34,472 nucleotides of DNA from Actinomycetes bacterium (GTDB lineage: Bacteria; Actinomycetota; Aquicultoria; CAJVYJ01; JAUVQD01), in contig JAUWRD010000005.1 of NCBI GenBank assembly GCA_030610765.1, positions 1 through 34,472 of the forward strand, written 5' to 3'. Under the pieces are notes generated by a model. The model did not search any database. It was not told the origin of the DNA and saw only the letters and a list, made by a program, of their open reading frames with translations. Below are positions 26,868 to 34,472 of this stretch, piece by piece. The position numbers were made by a program, and so were the translations under genes. Each line of letters starts with the position of its first letter. Position 1 is the first letter of the stretch.

Positions 26868-27644
26868 ATGATAAACCGCCATATCACCGCGTTAATGCCG
26901 GAGCGCCTGCGAGCAGCACACACCGAGGGAATTAAGCGGGTGGTCAATACGGGCAAATCCAAATTAGGAGGCCAAACCGTTGAGCTTGTCGCCCTCAACA
27001 AAGATGAAACTGAGTTCCCGATTGAGTTGTCCCTGGCTAAACGGGAAGCAAAAGGACGCCTTAATTTTGGAGCGGTTATCCGGGATATAAGCGAGCGTAA
27101 ACAGGCAGAAGAAACAATCCAACACCTGGCTGATTACGACATCTTGACCGAACTCCCAAACAGGAGACTCTTCTCACATTTGCTCGATAAAGCTCAGGCT
27201 CAAATGAAACGAGCAGATAAACTACTGGCATTACTCTATCTTGATCTGGATGGTTTCAAACAAGTTAACGACACCTTTGGTCACGATATCGGTGATTATC
27301 TGCTCACGGCTACCGCGAGTCGCATTAGCAAGCAAATCCGTGAGTCTGATGTCGCCGCGCGTGTAGGCGGTGATGAATTCAACATTGCGCTTATTGATAT
27401 CGGTAAACGAGAAAATGCCGCCCGCATCGCCAGGGCCATCCTTGAGGCATTGGCAAAACCTTTTCGTTTGAAAAACATAGAGGGTATTCGAATCAGCGCC
27501 AGCATCGGGATCGCCATTTATTCCGCTGACAGCCGTAAAATCGAAACATTGGCTATTAAGGCCAATGCCGCCATGCGCCACGCCAAGCAAAACGGCGGCA
27601 ACACATTCACGTTTTTCGACAAGAACGTCGATCTCGCCGCCTGA
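26868..27644 (+). CDS. PAS-GGDEF diguanylate cyclase, 5'-truncated
   Basis: GGDEF enzymes make cyclic di-GMP. From the ATG at 26868 the 258-residue protein has the second half of a PAS domain (to about 75, ending IRDISERKQAEE), a linker, and a full GGDEF domain: DILTELPNRR (91-100), YLDLDGFKQVND, and the active site GGDEF at 167-171 with the inhibitory I-site RESD at 158-161. The same frame upstream still encodes PAS sequence (TYWNAGAQRIFGYSEKE, 26817-26867) but meets TAA at 26808-26810, with no ATG, GTG or TTG between. The PAS domain is therefore cut short and there is no ribosome site. It looks like the remnant of a longer sensor; the catalytic half may still be functional if expressed. Confidence 0.8.
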   Translation: MINRHITALMPERLRAAHTEGIKRVVNTGKSKLGGQTVELVALNKDETEFPIELSLAKREAKGRLNFGAVIRDISERKQAEETIQHLADYDILTELPNRRLFSHLLDKAQAQMKRADKLLALLYLDLDGFKQVNDTFGHDIGDYLLTATASRISKQIRESDVAARVGGDEFNIALIDIGKRENAARIARAILEALAKPFRLKNIEGIRISASIGIAIYSADSRKIETLAIKANAAMRHAKQNGGNTFTFFDKNVDLAA

Positions 27645-27658
27645 TCTATATATTTTTC

Positions 27659-27687
27659 TTGCCCACCTGACGAATAGCAGGTAAAAT
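27659..27687 (+). promoter_or_regulatory. Candidate promoter of the small membrane gene
   Basis: TTGCCC (27659-27664) and TAAAAT (27682-27687) are 17 bases apart. Transcription would start 3 or 4 bases before the ATG at 27698, which has no ribosome site, so the message may be nearly leaderless. Confidence 0.45.
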
Positions 27688-27697
27688 ATACAGCCAA

Positions 27698-27991
27698 ATG
27701 ATACTTTTTGAAAAACTTTTTATCCTGATTCTCATATCGGTGATATTAAATATCCCGTTTGGTTCTTACAGGCTGCTAACGCGGAAATTTTCCCTTGCCT
27801 GGATACTTTCTATTCACTTGCCTATCCCGATCATCGTCATTCTTCGAACAACAGTGTTCGATTTGCCCCTGTGGGTTATTCCTATCACCTTAGGCTCGGC
27901 AATTGCCGGTCAGATAATCGGTTCCCGGTTTCCTCACTGCGGTGAGGGCCTCAGCGGCTATATTGGCAGACCCACTGTGTCCGGCAGCTAA
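27698..27991 (+). CDS. Small conserved-looking membrane protein
   Basis: The 97-residue protein has three membrane segments at about 5-23, 34-52 and 58-77. The segment NIPFGSYRLLTRKFSLAWILSIHLPIPIIVILR between the first two is distinctive (positions 18-50) and I have the impression of a widespread uncharacterised family with an IPFGxxR and KFSLxWxxxIHxPxP pattern, but I cannot name it. The C-terminal tail carries one Cys (PHCGEG). It lies between the truncated GGDEF gene and the hisIE-trp operon and is closed by a terminator. Confidence 0.7.
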   Translation: MILFEKLFILILISVILNIPFGSYRLLTRKFSLAWILSIHLPIPIIVILRTTVFDLPLWVIPITLGSAIAGQIIGSRFPHCGEGLSGYIGRPTVSGS

Positions 27992-28038
27992 CAATATACT
28001 TTTTCAAAGAACTATGGAGAAGAATTTGGCCGTATCAG

Positions 28039-28063
28039 TCCGCAAGAAATTGCGGATTTTTTT
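28039..28063 (+). terminator. Rho-independent terminator upstream of hisIE
   Basis: TCCGCAA (28039-28045), a GAAA tetraloop and TTGCGGA (28050-28056) make a tight hairpin followed by seven T. It lies 47 bases past the small membrane gene and 39 before hisIE. It most simply ends the upstream message, but it could also be an attenuator of the operon if that is read from further upstream. Confidence 0.85.
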
Positions 28064-28079
28064 GTATCAAGTTAGATAC
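28050..28079 (+). promoter_or_regulatory. Candidate hisIE-trp promoter with overlapping dyad
   Basis: TTGCGG (28050-28055), within the right arm of the terminator, and TAGATA (28073-28078) are 17 bases apart. The inverted repeat GTATC-N6-GATAC (28064-28079) overlaps the -10 box and could be an operator. A strong GAGGAGG ribosome site follows at about 28089. Both boxes are only fair matches. Confidence 0.4.
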
Positions 28080-28102
28080 CGTTTTTTTGAGGAGGAATTG
28101 AC

Positions 28103-28729
28103 GTGGCGAAAGAAGAGCTAATACCGGCAATTGTGCAAGATCATAAAACAGGCGAGGTCTTAATGTTGGCTTATATGAACCAGGAATCCCTTAAGCTAAC
28201 AAAAGAAACTGGCTATACGTGGTTTTTTAGCCGGAGTCGACAGAAATTATGGAACAAAGGCGAGACCTCCGGAAACAAACAGGCCGTCAAGGAACTTCGA
28301 TATGACTGTGATGAAGATACTTTTCTTGTCCTGGTCGAGCAAATAGGCGATGCTGCTTGCCACACCGGTAACCGCAGCTGTTTCTATCGTCAGATGGTAC
28401 CCGATGAGGTCGACGTCGGAGACAAGCCGCCCATATTTGAGGATCAGAAAAAAAATACATTAGATGAGCTGTTCGACGTAATTGAGGAGAGAAAAACTTC
28501 CATGCCGGCCGGCTCATACAGTGCCGATTTGTTCCGCGCCGGGCGCGAAAAAATCTTAGCAAAAGTAGCCGAGGAATCCGGCGAAGTCGCCCAGGCGGCG
28601 CGAAAAGAATCCGATGCACGTTTGGTCGAGGAGTCAGCTGATCTAATTTATCACCTTATGGTCTTGCTGGCCGACAGAGGCGTGTCTTTCGATATGGTTG
28701 AAGATGAACTAAAAAGGCGAAGGCGCTAG
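28103..28729 (+). CDS. hisIE: Bifunctional phosphoribosyl-AMP cyclohydrolase / phosphoribosyl-ATP pyrophosphatase
   Basis: HisIE performs the second and third steps of histidine synthesis. The 208-residue protein has an N-terminal HisI domain (1-100) with the metal residues Cys69, Cys86 and Cys93 and the YDCDED acidic site, and a C-terminal HisE domain (about 118-205) with the metal-binding EESGE (157-161) and EESAD (176-180). The start is GTG at 28103 with GAGGAGG 8 bases upstream. trpE follows after 6 bases. A hisI gene ahead of trpE is also the mycobacterial arrangement, although there HisI and HisE are separate proteins. Confidence 0.97.
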   Translation: MAKEELIPAIVQDHKTGEVLMLAYMNQESLKLTKETGYTWFFSRSRQKLWNKGETSGNKQAVKELRYDCDEDTFLVLVEQIGDAACHTGNRSCFYRQMVPDEVDVGDKPPIFEDQKKNTLDELFDVIEERKTSMPAGSYSADLFRAGREKILAKVAEESGEVAQAARKESDARLVEESADLIYHLMVLLADRGVSFDMVEDELKRRRR

Positions 28730-28735
28730 TGAAAA

Positions 28736-30217
28736 ATGTATTCTCTTTCTAAATCAGACTTCCTTGGGCTGGCAAAGGATTATAATCTCATCCCTCTCTA
28801 CCGGGAGATCGTCGCTGATGTCGATACACCTGTATCCGCATTCTTAAAACTTAGCGGTCACAGCTCGTTTCTGCTGGAAAGCGTTGAGGGCGGAGAAACT
28901 CTGGGGCGCTACTCTTTTATCGGTATCGACCCGTTTTTAACAATTGAGGGAAAGAACGGCCAAGTAAATGTGACCGGCGAGATTTCGAAATCTTTCTCCG
29001 ATGTAGCTGACCCTTTGAAATTGGTTGAAGATTTACTAAAGACCTATCGCCAAGCCCCGGTCCCCGACCTTCCTCCGTTCTCGGGTGGCGCGGTCGGTTA
29101 CGTCGGCTACGACGCGGTCAGTTATTTTGAGAATATCCCCAGAACGGGCGAGGACGATCTCGGAATACCCGATCTTCTCTTTGTATTTACTGATGTGCTC
29201 GTCGTCTTTGACCACCTGAAACACAGCTTGAAGATTCTAATAAACACACGGGTGCAAGACAACCCCGAAAAAGCGTGGGAATCTGCCTGTCGGCGTATTG
29301 ACTCCGTTGTCGCAAAATTAAAGAAGCCCATTTCTCCAAAACCGATTATCGCCGAGGCTGACGTATCTTTGACCGACATAAAAACTAACTTTACGAAGGA
29401 GCAGTATTTAAAAGTTGTTGAGAAAGCAAAAGAATATATTTTCGCCGGAGACATATTGCAGGTCGTCCCGTCCCAGCGCTTCTCGTTGCCGACTTCTTCT
29501 GACCCGTTTGATATCTACCGGGTCTTGCGGATAATTAATCCCTCTCCATATCTCGGATATCTAAAACTGGGTGACCTGACGCTAGTAGCTTCATCACCCG
29601 AACCCCTTGTTACGGTCTATGGCGACAAGGTGACCACAAGACCAATCGCCGGAACGAGGCCACGAGGCGAGAACGCGGAGCAGGACCGATTGCTTGAGGA
29701 AGAACTCCTTTCCGACAAAAAAGAGCGCGCGGAACACATAATGCTTGTCGACCTTGGCAGAAACGATCTCGGGCGAGTTTGTAAGACGGGCACGGTCAAA
29801 GTAGATGACTTAATGTTTGTCGAGCGCTATTCTCATGTTATGCATATAGTCTCACAGGTCAGCGGCGAGCTAGCTGAAGACAAGACGCCTTTTGACGTCT
29901 TACGGGCGGCTTTTCCGGCCGGCACTGTTTCCGGCGCACCGAAAATTCGGGCTATGGAGATAATTGATGAGTTGGAGCCAAGTCTTAGAGGTGCTTACGC
30001 TGGTATATTTGGTTATTTCAGCTTTACCGGCAACCTCGACACGGGAATCACGATTAGAACAATTGTCATCAAAGACGGTATGGCCCACGTCCAGGCGGGA
30101 GGCGGCATTGTCGCTGACTCTGACCCGGAATTTGAATATCAAGAGACGGTAAACAAAGCCATGGCCATGTTGAGAGCCATTAAGATAGCGGAGGTCGCCC
30201 ATGATATTGATGATTGA
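28736..30217 (+). CDS. trpE: Anthranilate synthase component I
   Basis: TrpE converts chorismate and ammonia to anthranilate, the committed step to tryptophan. The 493-residue protein has the tryptophan-feedback motif LLES at 46-49 followed by [12 protein letters not shown], and the catalytic core with [21 protein letters not shown] and [18 protein letters not shown]. An intact LLES motif suggests inhibition by tryptophan. The ATG at 28736 lies 6 bases after hisIE. Its end overlaps trpG by 17 bases. Confidence 0.98.
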   Translation: MYSLSKSDFLGLAKDYNLIPLYREIVADVDTPVSAFLKLSGHSSFLLESVEGGETLGRYSFIGIDPFLTIEGKNGQVNVTGEISKSFSDVADPLKLVEDLLKTYRQAPVPDLPPFSGGAVGYVGYDAVSYFENIPRTGEDDLGIPDLLFVFTDVLVVFDHLKHSLKILINTRVQDNPEKAWESACRRIDSVVAKLKKPISPKPIIAEADVSLTDIKTNFTKEQYLKVVEKAKEYIFAGDILQVVPSQRFSLPTSSDPFDIYRVLRIINPSPYLGYLKLGDLTLVASSPEPLVTVYGDKVTTRPIAGTRPRGENAEQDRLLEEELLSDKKERAEHIMLVDLGRNDLGRVCKTGTVKVDDLMFVERYSHVMHIVSQVSGELAEDKTPFDVLRAAFPAGTVSGAPKIRAMEIIDELEPSLRGAYAGIFGYFSFTGNLDTGITIRTIVIKDGMAHVQAGGGIVADSDPEFEYQETVNKAMAMLRAIKIAEVAHDIDD

Positions 30218-30761
30218 TAACTATGATTCATTCACATATAACTTAGTTCAATATTTTGGCGAGCTCGGAGCCGACCTTGAAGTTTACAGAAACAATAAAA
30301 TTTCCATCGCCAAAATAGAGAAATTGGCGCCCGAAAAAATTGTGATTTCGCCAGGTCCGTGCTCCCCGACTGAAGCTGGTATCTCTATTCACGCCGTCAA
30401 GGAGTTCGCCGGCAAGATTCCTATCCTCGGCGTTTGCCTTGGTCATCAATCAGTAGCGGCTGCTTTTAACGCTAAGATCATCAGGGGCGACCCGGTTCAT
30501 GGAAAAACCTCTTTTATCAAGCATGACGGGCGATCGATATTCAAGAACATCGATAACCCCTTTGAAGCCACGCGATACCATTCCCTCATCGTTGAGCGTG
30601 AAACTCTTCCAGATATATTAGAAGTATCAGCCGAAACCGAAGACGGAACAATCATGGGTTTGCGACACAAAGAATTGCCGATTGAAGGTGTCCAGTTTCA
30701 TCCTGAGTCTATTCTGACAGGCGAAGGCAAGCGAATCCTCAAGAACTTCCTGGAAAGCTAA
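30201..30761 (+). CDS. trpG: Anthranilate synthase component II (glutamine amidotransferase)
   Basis: TrpG releases ammonia from glutamine for TrpE. The 186-residue protein has the catalytic triad Cys79 (GVCLGHQS), His167 and Glu169 (QFHPES), and the oxyanion segment PGPCSP near 51-56. It is a stand-alone amidotransferase, not fused to TrpD or TrpE. In some bacteria this subunit also serves folate synthesis (PabA). The ATG at 30201 has GGAGGT 7 bases upstream, inside the end of trpE. Confidence 0.97.
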   Translation: MILMIDNYDSFTYNLVQYFGELGADLEVYRNNKISIAKIEKLAPEKIVISPGPCSPTEAGISIHAVKEFAGKIPILGVCLGHQSVAAAFNAKIIRGDPVHGKTSFIKHDGRSIFKNIDNPFEATRYHSLIVERETLPDILEVSAETEDGTIMGLRHKELPIEGVQFHPESILTGEGKRILKNFLES

Positions 30762-30772
30762 AGGAGATAGCG

Positions 30773-31783
30773 ATGATAAAAGACGCGATTCGAAAAGTAG
30801 TTGAAGGCCAAAACCTCGCGCGAAGCGAAGCAGTTGCGGCCATGACCGAAATAATGAGCGGAGAAGCTACTGACGCGCAGATTTCAGCCTTAATCACGGG
30901 CCTGCGCATGAAAGGCGAAACCATCGACGAAATCTCCGGATTCGCGGAGGTGATGAGAGAGAAAGCGCTCCAAGTCAACCCTAAGGCGGAAAAACTGATA
31001 GACACTTGTGGAACAGGCGGCGACCTCTCTCACACTTTTAATATCTCCACAACCGCGGCTTTTGTAGTGTCGGGCGCTGGTCTAGCTGTTGCCAAACACG
31101 GCAACCGCTCTGTTTCAAGCTCCTGCGGAAGCGCCGACTTACTTGTTGCTCTCGGAGTAAAACTTGATATCGAGCCCGACGCTGTCGCCGACGCCATAGA
31201 CAATGTCGGCATCGGTTTTTTGTTCGCGCCAGCGCTTCATAAAGCAATGAAGTACGCGATCGGCCCGCGCAAAGAAATCGCGATCCGGACTGTCTTTAAT
31301 ATTTTGGGGCCCCTGACTAATCCCGCTAAAGCCCGTTTCCAGATTTTGGGAGTTTATGATCCGGGCCTGACAAATACTATGGCTCAAGTTTTATCAACTC
31401 TTGGAACAGAGGGCGCGCTTGTTGTGCATGGCAGCGGTTTAGACGAAATAACCACCACCGGAGAGACCAAAATCAGTCAAATAAAAGATGGCAAGATTAC
31501 ATCCTATACTATTAATCCTAAAGACCTCGGACTAAAAACTGCCAGCGCCGAAAGCCTGGTCGGCGGCTCGAGTGAGACCAACGCTAAAATCACAAAAGAT
31601 GTCCTCGCTGGCCTTAACGGGCCGGCGCGTGACATTGTTTTGCTTAACGCCTCCGGCGCTTTAGTCGCAGCCAACGAGGCTAAAAACTTCGAAGACGGCC
31701 TGGAGCAAGCCGCCCGGTCAATAGATTCCGGAAACGCGCTATCAAAATTAGAGGCCCTGGTCGATTTCACCAACTCGAGATGA
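30773..31783 (+). CDS. trpD: Anthranilate phosphoribosyltransferase
   Basis: TrpD joins anthranilate to PRPP. The 336-residue protein has the PRPP-binding GTGGD (80-84), the second glycine-rich stretch KHGNRSVSSSCGSADLL (108-124) and the family segment GPLTNPA. The ATG at 30773 has AAGGAGATAGCG upstream, 11 bases after trpG. Its stop overlaps the trpC start in ATGA. Confidence 0.97.
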   Translation: MIKDAIRKVVEGQNLARSEAVAAMTEIMSGEATDAQISALITGLRMKGETIDEISGFAEVMREKALQVNPKAEKLIDTCGTGGDLSHTFNISTTAAFVVSGAGLAVAKHGNRSVSSSCGSADLLVALGVKLDIEPDAVADAIDNVGIGFLFAPALHKAMKYAIGPRKEIAIRTVFNILGPLTNPAKARFQILGVYDPGLTNTMAQVLSTLGTEGALVVHGSGLDEITTTGETKISQIKDGKITSYTINPKDLGLKTASAESLVGGSSETNAKITKDVLAGLNGPARDIVLLNASGALVAANEAKNFEDGLEQAARSIDSGNALSKLEALVDFTNSR

Positions 31784-32565
31784 CTGAATCAGTATTAAAT
31801 AAGATTGTCGCAAACCGGCGAGAATCAATTGCCCGGGAAAAACAGACCGCCGACATTGACGCGCTAGAGAATCAAGCCCGGCTCCATGATACTCAATCTT
31901 TGAGTGCCGCAATCCGAAAACAAAAGGAGATAAGTTTGATCGCCGAAATAAAAACGGCCTCGCCATCCAAGGGAATGATCCGCGACGATGCGTCCATCGC
32001 TAAGATCGCTGAAACCTACGCCAGCGCCGGAGCGTCAGCTTTTTCTGTCTTAACAGAGCCCGATTTCTTCAACGGGCAATGGGGCTACATGAAGATAGCC
32101 AGGGAGGATCGGGACCTTCCGGTAATGTGCAAAGACTTCATTATTGATGAGTTTCAATTGTTAGCCGCCCGGGCCAACGGGGCCGACGCCGTCCTTTTAA
32201 TCGCTGCCGTTCTTAACGATGAAGAACTGAGCCTCATGATTTCAAGAGCGCGCGAACTGGGATTAGAAGTCCTGACAGAAGCCATAAACAAGGCTGAACT
32301 AGAGCGAGTCCTAGCCAGCGACACCGATCTTATTGGCATAAACAATCGTGATTTACATACTCTAAAGGTAGACCTGAATACTAGTTTTGATCTGCTTCAG
32401 GGATTCACCGATAGCCGGCCCGTTATTACGGAGAGCGGCATCTTCAAGCGTCACGATGTCTACCAGTTGGAAAAAGCAGGTGCTGATGGTATTCTTGTAG
32501 GCACCGCTTTAATGGAAAGTCAAGACATTGCCTCAAAGATAAAGGAGCTTTTGGGCAAAGAATAA
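31780..32565 (+). CDS. trpC: Indole-3-glycerol phosphate synthase
   Basis: TrpC closes the indole ring. The 261-residue TIM-barrel protein has the substrate-binding [15 protein letters not shown] (about 52-66), [13 protein letters not shown], the catalytic strand [27 protein letters not shown] and ESGIF. It is not fused to TrpF, which is a separate gene two places on. The ATG overlaps the trpD stop by 4 bases. Confidence 0.97.
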   Translation: MTESVLNKIVANRRESIAREKQTADIDALENQARLHDTQSLSAAIRKQKEISLIAEIKTASPSKGMIRDDASIAKIAETYASAGASAFSVLTEPDFFNGQWGYMKIAREDRDLPVMCKDFIIDEFQLLAARANGADAVLLIAAVLNDEELSLMISRARELGLEVLTEAINKAELERVLASDTDLIGINNRDLHTLKVDLNTSFDLLQGFTDSRPVITESGIFKRHDVYQLEKAGADGILVGTALMESQDIASKIKELLGKE

Positions 32566-32593
32566 CCGGTTGACCCTTGAGAAAGGAATCACG

Positions 32594-33916
32594 ATGACTG
32601 ACACAAAAATACAGTTGAGCGAAAAAGATATCCCGACAAAATGGTATAACATCCTTGCCGACCTACCCAGACCCCTTGATCCTCCGCTTCATCCGGGTAC
32701 AAAAGAACCAATCGGCCCCGATGACCTGGCGCCGCTTTTCCCGATGGGCTTGATAGAACAAGAAGTCAGCACAGAGCGCTGGATATCTATTCCAGAGGAA
32801 GTACTTGATATATACGCGCTTTTTCGGCCTTCCCCGCTTTTTCGAGCGCATAGATTAGAGGCCGCTCTAGGTACGCCGGCCAAGATCTATTATAAATATG
32901 AGGGTGTCAGCCCGGCTGGAAGTCACAAGCCAAACACGGCTATAGCCCAGGCTTATTACAATAAAGCCGAGGGTATTAAACGCCTCGCCTCCGAGACCGG
33001 AGCCGGCCAGTGGGGCAGTGCTTTGAGTCTCGCTTGTAACTATTTTGACCTCGAGTGCATGATCTATATGGTGAAGGTCAGCTACGAGCAAAAACCTTAT
33101 AGACGCTCTCTTATGGAGGTTTGGGGAGCGACCGTAACCCCCAGCCCCAGCAATCTGACAGAATACGGCCGCAAGGTTTTAGAGGCTGACCCCGATTCGA
33201 TGGGAAGCTTAGGAATGGCCATTAGTGAGGCTGTCGAAGACGCCGCCTCAAAATCAGACACAAATTACGCTTTGGGTAGCGTGTTAAACCATGTGCTTCT
33301 CCATCAAACAGTCATTGGATTAGAGACCAAGAAACAACTTGAAATAGCTGGTGACTACCCTGACGTTATCGTCGGCTGCTGTGGCGGAGGCAGTAATCTC
33401 GGCGGGTTGGCCTTTCCATTCCTAGCCGATAAATTTGCCGGTAAAGAGTTAAGAGTCGTGGCCGTGGAGCCGAAAGCATGCCCGACTTTGACGGAAGGCG
33501 AATGCCGATATGACTTTGGCGACAGTGCCGGAATGACACCGCTTGTTAATATGTACACGCTCGGACATGATTTTATCCCAGCCGGAATACACGCCGGCGG
33601 CCTTCGATACCACGGCGATTCAGCTATTATCTCCAACCTTTACAAAGACGGTCTCATTGAGGCCGTGGCCTGTCATCAGAATCCGGTTTTTGAAGCCGCG
33701 CTAACCTTCGCTCGCAGCGAGGGCACGGTCCCGGCGCCCGAATCAGCCCATGCTATAAAAGTGGCTATTGATGAAGCCTTAAAAGCAAAAGAGACAGGTG
33801 AGTCAAAGACTATTCTCTTCGGCTTGAGCGGTCACGGATACTTTGATCTCTCAGCTTATGATGCTTATCTTGCCGGTAAACTTGTTGACTATGATTACGC
33901 CAAGGAGCCGAAGTAA
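32594..33916 (+). CDS. trpB2: Tryptophan synthase beta subunit, TrpB2 class
   Basis: TrpB joins indole to serine with PLP. The 440-residue protein belongs to the longer TrpB2 class: it opens with an extended N-terminal region ([19 protein letters not shown] near 16-34), the PLP lysine is Lys112 in AGSHKPN, and the phosphate loop is [11 protein letters not shown] (261-271). Classical TrpB1 is about 400 residues with GAHKINN. I chose ATG at 32594, with AAAGGAATC upstream; TTG at 32570 is in frame but lacks a site. TrpB2 is poorly activated by TrpA, and in known cases may act as an indole-salvage enzyme. Here it takes the place of trpB in the operon; no trpA is visible inside the window. Confidence 0.93.
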   Translation: MTDTKIQLSEKDIPTKWYNILADLPRPLDPPLHPGTKEPIGPDDLAPLFPMGLIEQEVSTERWISIPEEVLDIYALFRPSPLFRAHRLEAALGTPAKIYYKYEGVSPAGSHKPNTAIAQAYYNKAEGIKRLASETGAGQWGSALSLACNYFDLECMIYMVKVSYEQKPYRRSLMEVWGATVTPSPSNLTEYGRKVLEADPDSMGSLGMAISEAVEDAASKSDTNYALGSVLNHVLLHQTVIGLETKKQLEIAGDYPDVIVGCCGGGSNLGGLAFPFLADKFAGKELRVVAVEPKACPTLTEGECRYDFGDSAGMTPLVNMYTLGHDFIPAGIHAGGLRYHGDSAIISNLYKDGLIEAVACHQNPVFEAALTFARSEGTVPAPESAHAIKVAIDEALKAKETGESKTILFGLSGHGYFDLSAYDAYLAGKLVDYDYAKEPK

Positions 33917-33933
33917 TAAAGATTTGGAACTGA

Positions 33934-34472
33934 ATGATCAAGATAAAGATTTGCGGCATAACTAATTTAGACGATGCACTGATGGCCATAGAATACGGGG
34001 CGGACGCGCTGGGCTTTATCTTCTATTCACAAAGCCCCCGCGGTATCGTCGCCGAAAAAGCCAAAGCGATTATTGACAAACTACCGACGCTCACTTTTAG
34101 GATCGGAGTTTTTGTTGATGAAAAACCGGAACCGGTCAGAGATATCATGAATATGTGTCGACTCGATGGTATCCAGCTACACGGAGACGAGTCGCCGGAT
34201 TACTGCCGTCTCTTCAGGCGCCGGGTTATCAAAAGTTTTCGACCAAAAACCAATGATCAAATTGAGAAGATCAACGATTATGATGTCGACGCTTTTCTTC
34301 TTGACAGCTACCATCCCGAACTTGCCGGCGGCACAGGCACCACTTTCGACTGGGAGTTGGCCGTCGCCGCCAAAATGTTCGGGAAACCAGTGATCCTTTC
34401 CGGAGGGCTAAACGATAGGAATGTCTCTGAGGCAATCCGTCTAGTAAAACCATATGGAATCGATACCGCCAG
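33934..34472 (+). CDS. trpF: Phosphoribosylanthranilate isomerase, 3' end beyond the window
   Basis: TrpF isomerises phosphoribosylanthranilate between the TrpD and TrpC steps. From ATG at 33934 the frame is open to the window edge and gives 179 residues of the usual ~205. It has the family opening KIKICGITNLDDA with the catalytic Cys8, GADALGFIFYSQSPR, IGVFVDE, GIQLHGDES, LLDSYHPELAGGTGTTFDW with the catalytic Asp, and ILSGGLNDRNV. The ribosome site is weak (GATTTGGAACTGA upstream). trpF comes after trpB2, 17 bases on, and is missing the last 25 or so residues. Confidence 0.95.
   Translation, partial: MIKIKICGITNLDDALMAIEYGADALGFIFYSQSPRGIVAEKAKAIIDKLPTLTFRIGVFVDEKPEPVRDIMNMCRLDGIQLHGDESPDYCRLFRRRVIKSFRPKTNDQIEKINDYDVDAFLLDSYHPELAGGTGTTFDWELAVAAKMFGKPVILSGGLNDRNVSEAIRLVKPYGIDTA

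Noticed and set aside
27992-28102. T-box or Trp leader-peptide attenuator ahead of hisIE-trp
   Set aside because: The conserved T-box sequence (AGGGTGG) is absent. The small frame starting at about 28013 has no Trp or His run and overlaps the hisIE start, so it looks fortuitous.

Overview
The window reads as a chromosomal housekeeping region of a deep-branching, moderate-GC member of the Actinomycetota, probably anaerobic or microaerophilic. Three things point there. First, coaE and uvrB lie beside rpsA with uvrA nearby, as in Mycobacterium tuberculosis. Second, the run tsaE-tsaB-rimI-tsaD-groES-groEL has the actinobacterial order. Third, glnA sits next to an orphan OmpR-type regulator that looks like actinobacterial GlnR, and a hisI-type gene leads the trp genes. 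The lineage call is inference from gene order and protein resemblance; no search was run, and GC was judged by eye.

Layout. 1-372: 3' end of a SpoIIE/PP2C-type phosphatase (+). 389-9545: a mostly minus-strand block that reads, in transcription order, coaE, uvrB, glnA, glnR-like regulator, a small zinc-ribbon protein, uvrA, hisG. 9793-11406: rpsA (+) with a lysine/alanine-rich tail, closed by a bidirectional terminator. 11528-15018: a minus-strand potassium-uptake cassette of trkA, trkA, a 49-residue membrane ORF, trkH and a membrane-anchored OB-fold-like protein, each joined to the next by a 4-base overlap. 15127-16017: a deacetylase-family gene (+) with a promoter suggesting leaderless mRNA. 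16074-21808: fmdB-like, family-4 uracil-DNA glycosylase, the t6A genes tsaE, tsaB and tsaD with rimI, then CIRCE-controlled groES-groEL. 21869-22018: an elaborate nested inverted repeat. 22031-26234 (-): hxlR-type regulator, ABC ATPase, FtsX-type permease and PAP2 phosphatase, divergent from a tandem desulforedoxin-like gene (+). 26811-27644: a 5'-truncated PAS-GGDEF gene. 27698-27991: a small membrane protein. 28103-34472: hisIE followed by trpE-G-D-C-B2-F, with trpF cut by the window edge.

How the genes work together. The minus-strand left block combines excision repair (UvrA, UvrB), nitrogen assimilation (GlnA with a presumed phosphorylation-independent regulator), CoA synthesis and the first step of histidine synthesis. 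The Trk cassette supplies a K+ channel-like subunit, two NAD-binding gating subunits and two uncharacterised membrane partners. The hxlR divergon has back-to-back promoters that share one -35 element, so one regulator could switch an exporter and a small metal-binding protein together. The hisIE-trp operon encodes two histidine steps and the tryptophan pathway up to the window edge; its synthase beta subunit is of the TrpB2 class and no trpA is seen inside the window.

There is no phage, CRISPR array, rRNA or convincing tRNA. I found no clear undescribed defence or mobile system. The best candidates for novelty are the 49-residue Trk ORF with its OB-fold partner, the hxlR/desulforedoxin divergon, the nested inverted repeat, and the C-terminal clamp-binding motif on the uracil-DNA glycosylase.
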